The notes below the pieces were generated by a model. It was not told the DNA's origin and made no database searches. It saw only the letters and a list, made by a program, of their open reading frames with translations. A DNA stretch of 25,219 bases from a virus. Positions 5,583 through 11,950 of the stretch are shown here, one piece after another (position 1 is the first letter of the stretch; each line of letters opens with the position of its first letter). The stretch spans positions 1 through 25,219 of IMG/VR virus record IMGVR_UViG_3300025487_000048. One strand, 5' to 3'. The position numbers were made by a program, and so were the translations under genes.

Positions 5583-6929
5583 ATGAAGCGTTCAATTACA
5601 ACTATTGCTTTCCTAGTCGGGACAGCTGCTGCAGCATATGCAACAGATCTTCCGTCAAAGAGAGCAGCTCCAGTTAATTATGTCAAAGTGTGTGATGCAT
5701 ATGGTGCAGGTTTCTTTACACTCCCAGGCACCGATACATGCATTCATGTTGGTGGGATGGTTCGTAGTGATACATTCTATGTTCCAGCTAAAGACGTTTA
5801 TAAGGTAACAAATGGTGCGCAAGCAATTGCTACACCAGCTGCTACAGAAAACACACTCGGTTACGAAGTTCGCGGTCGCATCGATATTGATGCTCGCACA
5901 CAAACCGAGGACGGCACTCTTCAGACTGTTATCTCATCCCGTTTGGGTCGTACAGGTGGCGCTCTTCAGTCATCTGCAGCTCCATCAGGAACTACTCAGT
6001 CTGCTACTACAACAACTCCAATCCTCGAAGCTGCTTATCTTCGTTGGAATGGCATCACAGCAGGTATTGCTCGTGACAACTTCCAGTTTATGCCAGTCGT
6101 AACATATACTGGCAACCAACACTGGGCAGCATTTTCTAATGGTGCACAACAGCTCGCCTATACCGCATTGCTTGGTGGCGGTCTGTCAGCTACTGTAGCT
6201 ATTCAAAATCCAAATGATACTGCTGCAGCTCCTGTTGGCGTTTCAGCTTTGTCAACTGTTTATAACACAAATCGTTCGCCTCAATTGAATGGTCGTGTTG
6301 ATTACGAACAGTCATGGGGTTCATTGGCTGTTATGGGTGCTGCTCGTCAGGTCAACGCAGTTGATCCAACAGGCAATGTTTATAACAAAGATGCTAATGT
6401 TTGGGCTGCTGGCGCTGGTGCTAAGATCAATCTGCCTATGCTTGCTCAAGGCGACTTCATCGCTTTCACTGGCGCTTATGCTAACGGCATGACAGAGTAT
6501 ACAACATCTTACGGCGATAACAAGCTTTCAGCTAACGTACAGCGTGATGTTAGCGGATATGTTATCAATCAGCCTTCTGTTGTTTATTTTGCTGATGGCA
6601 TTCAGACTGTTAAGTCTTGGTCAGTTGGTGCTGATCTGAAACACTACTGGGCTCCTCAATGGGCTTCAAACGTGTTCGCCTCATATGGTCAGATCACAGC
6701 TCCTGCTGAAGATGCTGCTGTTGTTTGGGATGGCAAGACTGGCTTCGGCAATGCAAAGCTTTGGTCAGTTGGTACTAACTTAACATACTCACCTGTTAAG
6801 GATTTCGACATCGGTGTCGAAGGTATCTACTCCAATATGTCTCAAGACGTTCGTTATACAACTACTGCAGTTAATAACGTCTCTGACAACAACTGGACTG
6901 CACGTCTCCGTTTGGAGCGTCGCTTCTAA
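5583..6929 (+). CDS. Alphaproteobacterial-type outer-membrane porin (Porin_2)
   Basis: The 448-residue product has a signal peptide (MKRS, hydrophobic core, AYA|T near residue 20), then the typical start of Brucella/Bradyrhizobium-type porins: DLPSKRAAPVNYVKVC, DAYGAGFFTLPGTDTC with two cysteines (C37, C53) and VGG. The rest is alternating beta-strand sequence, and it ends RLRLERRF with the terminal Phe recognised by the outer-membrane assembly machinery. Length and ends are those of an intact cellular porin, a trimeric 16-stranded channel family. The ATG follows AAGGA by six bases. The gene lies between tRNA-Arg and its own terminator. Codon use looks like its phage neighbours, so transfer is not recent. 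A role in superinfection exclusion, receptor replacement or altered permeability is inference; a precedent is the Lc porin of coliphage PA-2. Confidence 0.9.
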   Translation: MKRSITTIAFLVGTAAAAYATDLPSKRAAPVNYVKVCDAYGAGFFTLPGTDTCIHVGGMVRSDTFYVPAKDVYKVTNGAQAIATPAATENTLGYEVRGRIDIDARTQTEDGTLQTVISSRLGRTGGALQSSAAPSGTTQSATTTTPILEAAYLRWNGITAGIARDNFQFMPVVTYTGNQHWAAFSNGAQQLAYTALLGGGLSATVAIQNPNDTAAAPVGVSALSTVYNTNRSPQLNGRVDYEQSWGSLAVMGAARQVNAVDPTGNVYNKDANVWAAGAGAKINLPMLAQGDFIAFTGAYANGMTEYTTSYGDNKLSANVQRDVSGYVINQPSVVYFADGIQTVKSWSVGADLKHYWAPQWASNVFASYGQITAPAEDAAVVWDGKTGFGNAKLWSVGTNLTYSPVKDFDIGVEGIYSNMSQDVRYTTTAVNNVSDNNWTARLRLERRF

Positions 6930-6938
6930 TAAGTTAAG

Positions 6939-6964
6939 AGTGGGGGCTTGTCCCCCACTTTTCT
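6939..6964 (+). terminator. Rho-independent terminator after the porin
   Basis: An 8-bp perfect stem (AGTGGGGG 6939-6946 with CCCCCACT 6952-6959), a 5-base loop and a short T-rich tail (TTTTCT). It begins 10 bases after the porin stop and should insulate the tmRNA-tRNA-porin unit from the gp33 promoter directly downstream. Confidence 0.88.
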
Positions 6965-6965
6965 A

Positions 6966-6994
6966 TTGACTTTTGTTTTGTCATGAGGTAAGAT
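6966..6994 (+). promoter_or_regulatory. Early sigma70-like promoter, TTGACT-17-TAAGAT
   Basis: TTGACT (6966-6971), a 17-bp spacer and TAAGAT (6989-6994). The start point would be near 7001, five bases after the A of the annotated gp33 ATG (6996). Either gp33 is translated from a later start or from a transcript that begins upstream, or the promoter mainly serves the genes after gp33. Confidence 0.65.
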
Positions 6995-6995
6995 A

Positions 6996-7220
6996 ATGTT
7001 GAATGTAACGAGTAACACATTTTCTGAAGATATAGAGAAACTCTGTAGAGATAAGAAAATAGAATACATTGATGCCGTCATTTATTGGTGTGAGAAAAAC
7101 AAAGTCGAAGTTGAGATGGTTGCAAACATTATCAAGAAAGACCCTGTGTTCAAATCTAAGATTCAGGTTGAAGCAGAAAATCTAAACATCCTCAAAAAAA
7201 GTGCTCGTCTCCCCATATAA
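6996..7220 (+). CDS. gp33: Late-transcription co-activator, T4 gp33-like
   Basis: A 74-residue protein whose middle (YIDAVIYWCEKNKVEVEMVA, followed by IKKDPVFKSKIQVEAENLNIL) matches the conserved core of T4 gp33, and which ends RLPI as in short gp33 proteins of non-coliphage T4-like phages. In T4, gp33 binds the RNA polymerase flap and links it to the sliding clamp, activating late promoters with gp55. T4 gp33 is 112 residues, so this is the short form. Gene order supports the call: T4 has 33, 59 and 32 in this order, as here. GAGG at 6985-6988 gives a Shine-Dalgarno for ATG 6996, but the promoter at 6966 would start transcription just inside the gene. No late -10 box precedes it, consistent with expression before late genes. 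Confidence 0.75.
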   Translation: MLNVTSNTFSEDIEKLCRDKKIEYIDAVIYWCEKNKVEVEMVANIIKKDPVFKSKIQVEAENLNILKKSARLPI

Positions 7221-7245
7221 ATACTTGGAACTCTAAATTGGGGAG
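7209..7245 (+). promoter_or_regulatory. RBS-sequestering hairpin around a late promoter
   Basis: CTCCCCA (7209-7215) pairs with TGGGGAG (7239-7245), which contains the Shine-Dalgarno of the next gene; the loop is 23 bases. The late promoter TATAAATA sits in the loop region, with a start point near 7230. Read-through early mRNA would therefore hide the ribosome site, while late mRNA lacks the left arm and leaves it free, as known for T4 genes e, soc, 49 and I-TevI. Confidence 0.7.
7216..7223 (+). promoter_or_regulatory. T4-type late promoter TATAAATA
   Basis: An exact match to the T4 late consensus, overlapping the last codons and stop of gp33. The start point is expected about seven bases beyond the box (near 7230), giving a leader of about 22 bases before the SprT-like gene. 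Confidence 0.75.
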
Positions 7246-7251
7246 AACTGT

Positions 7252-7701
7252 ATGATCGTAAGAACAGTAAGCAAACCCACTAAAGTTCCATTAAAGCTTT
7301 GCAAGGAAGCTGTTAAGTGGTATGGTCGCAAACTATTAGGCGATCGTCTATACAACAAAATTGAAATAACACTTGAGTTTGATGACAGCGATCTTGGCGG
7401 CGAAGTTTATGGATTTTGCGATTGGAACGATGACAATAACCGAGCTCGTGACTTTACAATCACGATAGATCCTAATCTCGGTAAAAGAAACACCCTACTA
7501 GTATTAGCACACGAAATGGTTCACGTCAAGCAATATGCGAAAGGTGAGATGAAGGACTATGTTCGATTGAATCGTGTTAAGTTCAATGGTAAGGTTTATG
7601 ATGATGACAAATTAGATTACTGGGATCATCCATGGGAGATAGAAGCTCATGGGCGCGAGAGAGGTCTTTACTATCGTTTTCTTAACAGCATGAAGGAATA
7701 G
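7252..7701 (+). CDS. SprT-like zinc metalloprotease domain protein
   Basis: A 149-residue protein with the zincin motif HEMVH (H87-H91) in LLVLAHEMVHVKQYA and a downstream PWEIEAHGRE segment (residues 127-136) that can supply the third zinc ligand (E129 or E131). This arrangement resembles SprT-like and related small phage metallopeptidases; the substrate is unknown. No signal peptide is present, so it acts in the cytoplasm. GGGGAG lies six bases before the ATG, but this site is in the right arm of a hairpin whose left arm is removed when transcription starts at the late promoter 7216-7223, so late expression is likely. It is followed after three bases by the next small gene. The size is close to that of standalone SprT-like phage proteins. 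Confidence 0.8.
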   Translation: MIVRTVSKPTKVPLKLCKEAVKWYGRKLLGDRLYNKIEITLEFDDSDLGGEVYGFCDWNDDNNRARDFTITIDPNLGKRNTLLVLAHEMVHVKQYAKGEMKDYVRLNRVKFNGKVYDDDKLDYWDHPWEIEAHGRERGLYYRFLNSMKE

Positions 7702-7704
7702 ATT

Positions 7705-7929
7705 ATGGCATGGGTTAGTGTTGAAGTTGATTTTGATGATTTTGATACGGACGATCTAATCACTGAATTAGAAGGTCGTGGATACGAAGTCAATAAAAAA
7801 AGCAATGGTGTTGATAAAGATATTTGGAATCTGTATCAAACATTCCTTACTGATAATGGTGACAACAATAACATGGATAAAGAGCTTAGAAAGTTCTTCG
7901 CAAAGTATTATAACAAAGCTACGGTATGA
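7705..7929 (+). CDS. Small acidic protein of unknown function
   Basis: A 74-residue protein with a very acidic start (MAWVSVEVDFDDFDTDDLITELEGRG) and a more basic, helical end (KELRKFFAKYYNKATV). AAGGA lies seven bases before the ATG. Its stop overlaps the gp59 start by four bases (ATGA), so its translation is probably coupled to gp59. I recognise no established family. Its place between the protease and the helicase loader suggests a role during replication, but nothing in the sequence proves it. Confidence 0.6.
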   Translation: MAWVSVEVDFDDFDTDDLITELEGRGYEVNKKSNGVDKDIWNLYQTFLTDNGDNNNMDKELRKFFAKYYNKATV

Positions 7930-8531
7930 GTGACGCAATGTCGGCGTATGAATGTTATCAGCATTACAATGCACTGAAGCTGCATTTTACAAAACCTAAC
8001 TACGATTATTTCAAATACAATCACAAAACTCGTACCAGCGCCAGTTCGTTTGATACGAGAAAAGATAAGCTTTACTTTATGAAGGTCGCCAAACACAGCG
8101 AACCAGTAAAGTATATGTTAGCTAATCTATTAGAAAATCCCAAACTCTGGATAAAAGATATCGCCTACTCTCCCAATGCGGAGAAGGTTTATACTGATTG
8201 GCTGAAACGCCAGCAGTCATTAACATATCTTTTTAAACAAGATTTATCCAAGCTCAAAGACAATTTCGATTCGAATTTCAAGAGCGAGGATAACAGCCAT
8301 CCATATGTTTTAAAATTGTATCTGCAGCAACAGATCAGTTTAGAAACATTGGTAATGCTTGTTGATCTAGTAAAGTGTCAAAAATACTGGAGCAAGAAGC
8401 ATGAGTATGACCCTATCGTTGAAGAAGTGCTAATCAAGATTATGAAGTATCGACCATTTTTACATTATGATCGTGAAGCGACAAAGAAAATAGTACTTGA
8501 CTATTTCGGCGATAAAGGCTATACTAAATAA
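7926..8531 (+). CDS. gp59: Replicative helicase loader, T4 gp59-like
   Basis: A 201-residue basic protein, close to T4 gp59 (217). The pattern matches throughout: an N-terminal segment around YNALKLHFTKPNYDYFKYN, then DTRKDKLYFMKVAK, then LANLLENPKLWIKDIAYS, and a C-terminal helical part with YVLKLYLQQQISLETLVMLVDL, which corresponds to the T4 YIFKLLQSNIISFETFILLD region. In T4, gp59 binds gp32-coated forks, loads gp41 helicase and coordinates leading and lagging strands. The gene lies directly before gp32, as in T4. ATG 7926 overlaps the previous stop; an alternative ATG at 7938 would shorten it by four residues. Its last codons contain the promoter of the gp32 gene. Confidence 0.88.
   Translation: MSDAMSAYECYQHYNALKLHFTKPNYDYFKYNHKTRTSASSFDTRKDKLYFMKVAKHSEPVKYMLANLLENPKLWIKDIAYSPNAEKVYTDWLKRQQSLTYLFKQDLSKLKDNFDSNFKSEDNSHPYVLKLYLQQQISLETLVMLVDLVKCQKYWSKKHEYDPIVEEVLIKIMKYRPFLHYDREATKKIVLDYFGDKGYTK
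8497..8525 (+). promoter_or_regulatory. Promoter for gp32, TTGACT-17-TATACT
   Basis: TTGACT (8497-8502), a 17-bp spacer and TATACT (8520-8525), placed within the end of gp59. The start point is expected near 8532, exactly where an 8-bp hairpin begins, so the gp32 mRNA would carry this hairpin at its 5' end. ACTAAATA (8523-8530) overlaps it and could be a degenerate late box. Confidence 0.8.
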
Positions 8532-8589
8532 TGTTGGTCGCTAATACAGACCAACAAATACGTTTAATACTAACAATACGGAGAATACA
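8532..8589 (+). promoter_or_regulatory. gp32 mRNA leader: hairpin plus AATAC repeats
   Basis: TGTTGGTC (8532-8539) and GACCAACA (8549-8556) form an 8-bp hairpin at the expected 5' end of the mRNA. AATAC then occurs at 8557, 8566, 8575 and 8584, at exact 9-base intervals running through the Shine-Dalgarno (GGAG 8580-8583) to the ATG; a fifth copy lies in the hairpin loop (8543). T4 gp32 represses its own translation by binding a 5' structured element and an unstructured leader with short A/U-rich repeats, so this leader looks like an equivalent autoregulatory operator. Confidence 0.7.
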
Positions 8590-9486
8590 ATGTCAAACTT
8601 TGCAAAACTCAAAGCACAATCAGGCAAGAAGTCACTCGAGAAGCTGACTTCAGAACTTTCCAAACTAAATGGTGGTCAAAACGATAAGTCTAATGACGAT
8701 CGTTATTGGTATCCTAATGTGGATAAAGCTGGCAATGGCTACGCAGTTATCCGCTTTCTTCCTGCTCCAGGCGAAGAAGATGTTCCTTTTGTTCGTTTGT
8801 TCTCTCATGGGTTCAAAGGTCCAACTGGCTCATGGTATATTGAGAACTCTTTGACAACTATCGGTAAGACAGATCCAGTTGGCGAGTATAACACTCAGCT
8901 TTGGAACTCTGGTCTTGAATCTGATAAGGAAATTGCTCGTAAGCAAAAGCGTAAGCTGACATTTATTAGCAACATCTACGTTATCACCGATCAAAACAAT
9001 CCTGAAAATGAAGGCAAGGTATTCTTGTTCAAGTACGGCAAGAAGATCTTTGACAAGCTCAACGAAGCAATGAATCCTCAGTTCGCTGATGAAGCTCCGA
9101 TGAATCCTTTTGATCTTTGGGATGGCGCTAACTTCAAGCTGAAGATTCGCAACGTTGAAGGCTATCGTAACTATGATAAGTCTGAGTTCGCTTCTTCTGG
9201 TCCATTGTCAGATGACGATGGAGAGATGGAAGCAATCTGGAAGCAAGCATATTCGCTTCAAGAGTTGATTGCTCCAAGTCAATTCAAGTCTTATGATGAG
9301 TTGAAGGCTAAGTTGAATAAAGTGCTTGGTCTTGATGGTGACTATGTTTCAAAGAAGCAAGTTGATGAAGATGTAATTCCATCGACTCCAGCTCCAAAAT
9401 TGAAGGAGACGCTAGCAGCTGCTCCGAAATTGGATGATGAAGACGAAGATATGGATGAGTTCTTTAAGAAACTCGCTGATGACTAA
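8590..9486 (+). CDS. gp32: Single-stranded DNA-binding protein, T4 gp32-like
   Basis: A 298-residue protein (T4 gp32 is 301) that coats single-stranded DNA in replication, recombination and repair. The N-terminal basic cooperativity part (GKKSLEKLT) is followed by the OB-fold core with DKAGNGYAVIRFLP, HGFKGPTGSWYIE, NPENEGKVFLFKYGKKIFDK and PFDLWDGANFKLKIRNVEGYRNYD, all direct matches to T4. KRKLT near residue 120 corresponds to the second LAST-like motif. The acidic C-terminus (DDEDEDMDEFFKKLADD) is the usual docking tail for gp59 and other partners. The zinc-binding segment of T4 (His and three Cys) is replaced by a Cys-free insert, and the whole protein contains no cysteine, as in several marine T4-like phages. 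It has its own promoter and leader, and a terminator begins eight bases after the stop. Confidence 0.96.
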   Translation: MSNFAKLKAQSGKKSLEKLTSELSKLNGGQNDKSNDDRYWYPNVDKAGNGYAVIRFLPAPGEEDVPFVRLFSHGFKGPTGSWYIENSLTTIGKTDPVGEYNTQLWNSGLESDKEIARKQKRKLTFISNIYVITDQNNPENEGKVFLFKYGKKIFDKLNEAMNPQFADEAPMNPFDLWDGANFKLKIRNVEGYRNYDKSEFASSGPLSDDDGEMEAIWKQAYSLQELIAPSQFKSYDELKAKLNKVLGLDGDYVSKKQVDEDVIPSTPAPKLKETLAAAPKLDDEDEDMDEFFKKLADD

Positions 9487-9493
9487 GAATTAA

Positions 9494-9517
9494 GGGGAGC
9501 TTTGGCTCCCCTTTTTT
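9494..9517 (+). terminator. Terminator at the convergent gp32/late operon junction
   Basis: GGGGAGC (9494-9500) pairs with GCTCCCC (9505-9511) around a TTTG loop, followed by six T residues (9512-9517). The stem and loop type are nearly the same as at 123-148. On the opposite strand the stem is followed by a broken T-rich stretch, so it may also stop leftward transcripts, whose last gene ends at 9516. Confidence 0.92.
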
Positions 9518-10031
9518 ATTGCCCGACCTTAGCCAGTTTTTCTTGACCACGTGTCCAAGCAGACACACCAAGAATAGCACCGAATGCTAAGTGAATCAAT
9601 CCACCATTACTCAATGACAGCGACTGCCAAGCAACGTATTGGTATTGTACGCCGAATCCTTTGAACACAACTGGCAGGAACATTGAGATGAGCGGAAAGC
9701 CTACGAAGTCCATAAAGCAAATCAGCATGTAGAGCCAGCCCATTGCTGGACGCCAGTATGCTTTTACCCAATGTTCTTCTTCTTTCTTAATCTGTTCGTC
9801 AACGACTTCTTTATCAAGAGACGTTTGCGCCAATCCAACTGACGCTGTAGCTTGAGCTGCCGCAGTAGCTTGCGCAGCTTGATAGTTAGTAGTAGAATTG
9901 CCGCTAGAGCTACCACCACTGCTATTGTTATTATTGTCAACAACAACCACTGTGGGGGCTGGTGCAGCAGGTATAGTTCTTTCAACTGGTGGAGTTGGTT
10001 CATCGTCAGTATGTTTCGAGAATTTAGCCAT
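9516..10031 (-). CDS. Holin-like membrane protein
   Basis: A 171-residue protein with a low-complexity N-terminal half (Pro/Ala, then Asn/Ser/Gly, then Ala/Gln) and a charged helix around residues 70-85 (DKEVVDEQIKKEEEHW). Two long hydrophobic segments follow: GWLYMLICFMDFVGFPLISMFLPVV, and GGLIHLAFGAILGVSAW near the C-terminus, with a weaker one between. This layout, with the WRPAMGW entry to the first segment, resembles three-TM holins of the gene-transfer-agent type (GTA_holin_3TM). It is the last gene of the leftward virion operon, after two proteins with wall-degrading domains, which fits a lysis or membrane-penetration role. A structural membrane-associated tail protein is the alternative. 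The gap to the upstream gene is 11 bases, with AAGGAA as ribosome site. Confidence 0.55.
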   Translation of the reverse strand: MAKFSKHTDDEPTPPVERTIPAAPAPTVVVVDNNNNSSGGSSSGNSTTNYQAAQATAAAQATASVGLAQTSLDKEVVDEQIKKEEEHWVKAYWRPAMGWLYMLICFMDFVGFPLISMFLPVVFKGFGVQYQYVAWQSLSLSNGGLIHLAFGAILGVSAWTRGQEKLAKVGQ

Positions 10032-10042
10032 TATTATTTTCC

Positions 10043-11950
10043 TTATGCGGCAGTGTGAAGATAAGCTCCGAGTAATTGGTTTGATGGCGCACCAAGCATC
10101 GCCGTTTGTTTTGGAGCAGAATGACTAACTTGTTTGTCAGTTGATCCTTGCGGTGGTGTCGGAGCGTTTGGCACAGAAGGCGCTGTCATTGCTGATGTTG
10201 ACCTTCCAGTGCGATATTTAGGTGTAATCGTTGGTGGCGCAGGAGGCGCTGGTTTTGCTGGCGTTTGTTGAACAGGCGCAGCAGCAGGAGGCGGACTCAT
10301 TGGTTTAGCCTCTGGTTTTGTTTCTTGTCTAGCAGCTTGCGGAGCGCTTCTATTCGGAGCTGATGGTGCAGATAAATTAGTAACTGGCGTATTAGAAGCA
10401 ACACGTTGTTCTGGTCTTTCTCTATCTGGTTGACTTCCGCCACCACCAAGATTACCAGAAACTTCACCAGCCATAATACCAGTTCTAGTAATAGCGACGC
10501 TACCTTGTTCAGCTTTCGCAATAGAAAAATGCATTGGATCTTTAACAGAACGCCAATTCATACCCCAGCCCAAACCATGAGCAGCAGCAATTGCACCAGT
10601 TTGTGGAGGTAAATCTGTTTTAGTAGAACGATTAGGATTTGATGCTGGGTTAATATCAATCGCTGCGCCAAAAGCATGATAGCTTTTAACAGATGGATTG
10701 TTAACATTTGCTCTGTTAGCGTAGCCACCAAGACTGTTAATTTTATAACCAGTCGCTTCCATATCGTTGATAAAACCTTGGAAGTTAGCAGCGAATGCAG
10801 CATTAACTTTTGCTGTTTTACCAGTTGATGTTCTTACTTCAACTAAGTCAATACCAAGCTGTTGTGGGTTGTTTAATGATTGATCGTTTGGTGGAGGCGA
10901 TGATATGTTACCTACATCAAAACCAGATGATCCCATAGTTTGAGAAGCAACGCCATTAATCTGTATGTTATCTGCTCTGATAACCATATCTTTGGCAGTG
11001 AATTTAATATCGCTTGCTTTAAATTCAATGATTGGTGACGAAAGTAATTTCGTTCCATCTTTCTGCGTTTTAAATAATTCGCTAGTTGTTTTATCTTCTG
11101 TTTTAGATGAACCAAACAATGAGCCAGCATTCTGAAACAAACCAACAGCAGCTCCAAGCAAACCACCAATCGCACCACCAATTGCTGTTCCAACTCCAGG
11201 TACAATACTACCAATTGTAGCGCCAATACCAGCGCCAGTCATAGCACTTGAACCGATGTCAGCAACAGCACCAAGCTTTTCGTGACCCGATTCTTTTAGT
11301 TTGTCAGCAGCAAAGTCAAGAGCTAGTCCACCTAATAATCCACCAACACCCTTGAGTAAGCCACCGCCAACTTTCATTGCACCTTTGCCGACTGTTGATA
11401 ATACTCGGCTTACCTTTGATGCATTTTTTGCTTCGAGTTCAGCTGCTTTTAGAACGCCATTACCTTTAAACTTAACACCAGTTGCTGTTTCATGCGAAAC
11501 AATTTTATTTGTTTTGACGTCATGCCAGCGACCAGTCTTTTCATTAAACTTATATCCAGGCTTCCCTTTGACTTTTTTTCTAAATGGATTTTTAACATCA
11601 GGTAAATCAGTCAGACTATTCAGCAAACTACCGCCAGTAATACCACCTTGTTTTAGATTACCAATAACATAAACAAGATTCTGAAGTATTACGTTTTGTT
11701 GTTTCTGTAAATCAATTGACTGAGAAAGAAAATCATTTGTTTGTAATACGCTTTTATTGAAAGCTTCGTATGCTTCTTTTTCAGTTTCGGGTGGTTTGTT
11801 GTTAGCGAAATTATTATAAGCTGATCTTATTTTAGAAGCTCTAGAATATGTTGTTGGGAACATATTTTGCAATGCAGATTTACCGAGGTAAAGAGCTCCC
11901 TTACCAGCTAACTTTGCAGCACCTTTAACAACTGAGCCAATAGTTCCCAT
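10043..11950 (-). CDS. Large tail protein with M15-type peptidase domain
   Basis: A 635-residue protein. Residues 24-100 (KSALQNMFPTTY and a long helix with NVILQNLVYVIGNL) resemble the N-terminal module of the upstream 800-residue protein. Residues 190-275 are Gly/Ala-rich and hydrophobic, as in tape-measure or membrane-active tail proteins. Residues 308-333 (FKASDIKFTAKDMVIRADNIQI) are again shared with the paralogue. Residues 375-478 form an M15 peptidase domain: SYHAFGAAIDINP gives zinc ligands H425 and D432, and GLGWGMNWRSVKDPMHF gives D471 and H474. The rest is Pro/Ala/Gln-rich. It probably cuts peptide cross-links of peptidoglycan during DNA entry. The start overlaps the upstream stop by one base (TAATG). 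No export signal is present, consistent with packaging into the virion rather than lysis from within. Confidence 0.8.
   Translation of the reverse strand: MGTIGSVVKGAAKLAGKGALYLGKSALQNMFPTTYSRASKIRSAYNNFANNKPPETEKEAYEAFNKSVLQTNDFLSQSIDLQKQQNVILQNLVYVIGNLKQGGITGGSLLNSLTDLPDVKNPFRKKVKGKPGYKFNEKTGRWHDVKTNKIVSHETATGVKFKGNGVLKAAELEAKNASKVSRVLSTVGKGAMKVGGGLLKGVGGLLGGLALDFAADKLKESGHEKLGAVADIGSSAMTGAGIGATIGSIVPGVGTAIGGAIGGLLGAAVGLFQNAGSLFGSSKTEDKTTSELFKTQKDGTKLLSSPIIEFKASDIKFTAKDMVIRADNIQINGVASQTMGSSGFDVGNISSPPPNDQSLNNPQQLGIDLVEVRTSTGKTAKVNAAFAANFQGFINDMEATGYKINSLGGYANRANVNNPSVKSYHAFGAAIDINPASNPNRSTKTDLPPQTGAIAAAHGLGWGMNWRSVKDPMHFSIAKAEQGSVAITRTGIMAGEVSGNLGGGGSQPDRERPEQRVASNTPVTNLSAPSAPNRSAPQAARQETKPEAKPMSPPPAAAPVQQTPAKPAPPAPPTITPKYRTGRSTSAMTAPSVPNAPTPPQGSTDKQVSHSAPKQTAMLGAPSNQLLGAYLHTAA

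Noticed and set aside
8532-8589. A classical pseudoknot in the gp32 leader like that of T4.
   Set aside because: The hairpin loop has no complement of useful length downstream, so only a simple hairpin is supported.
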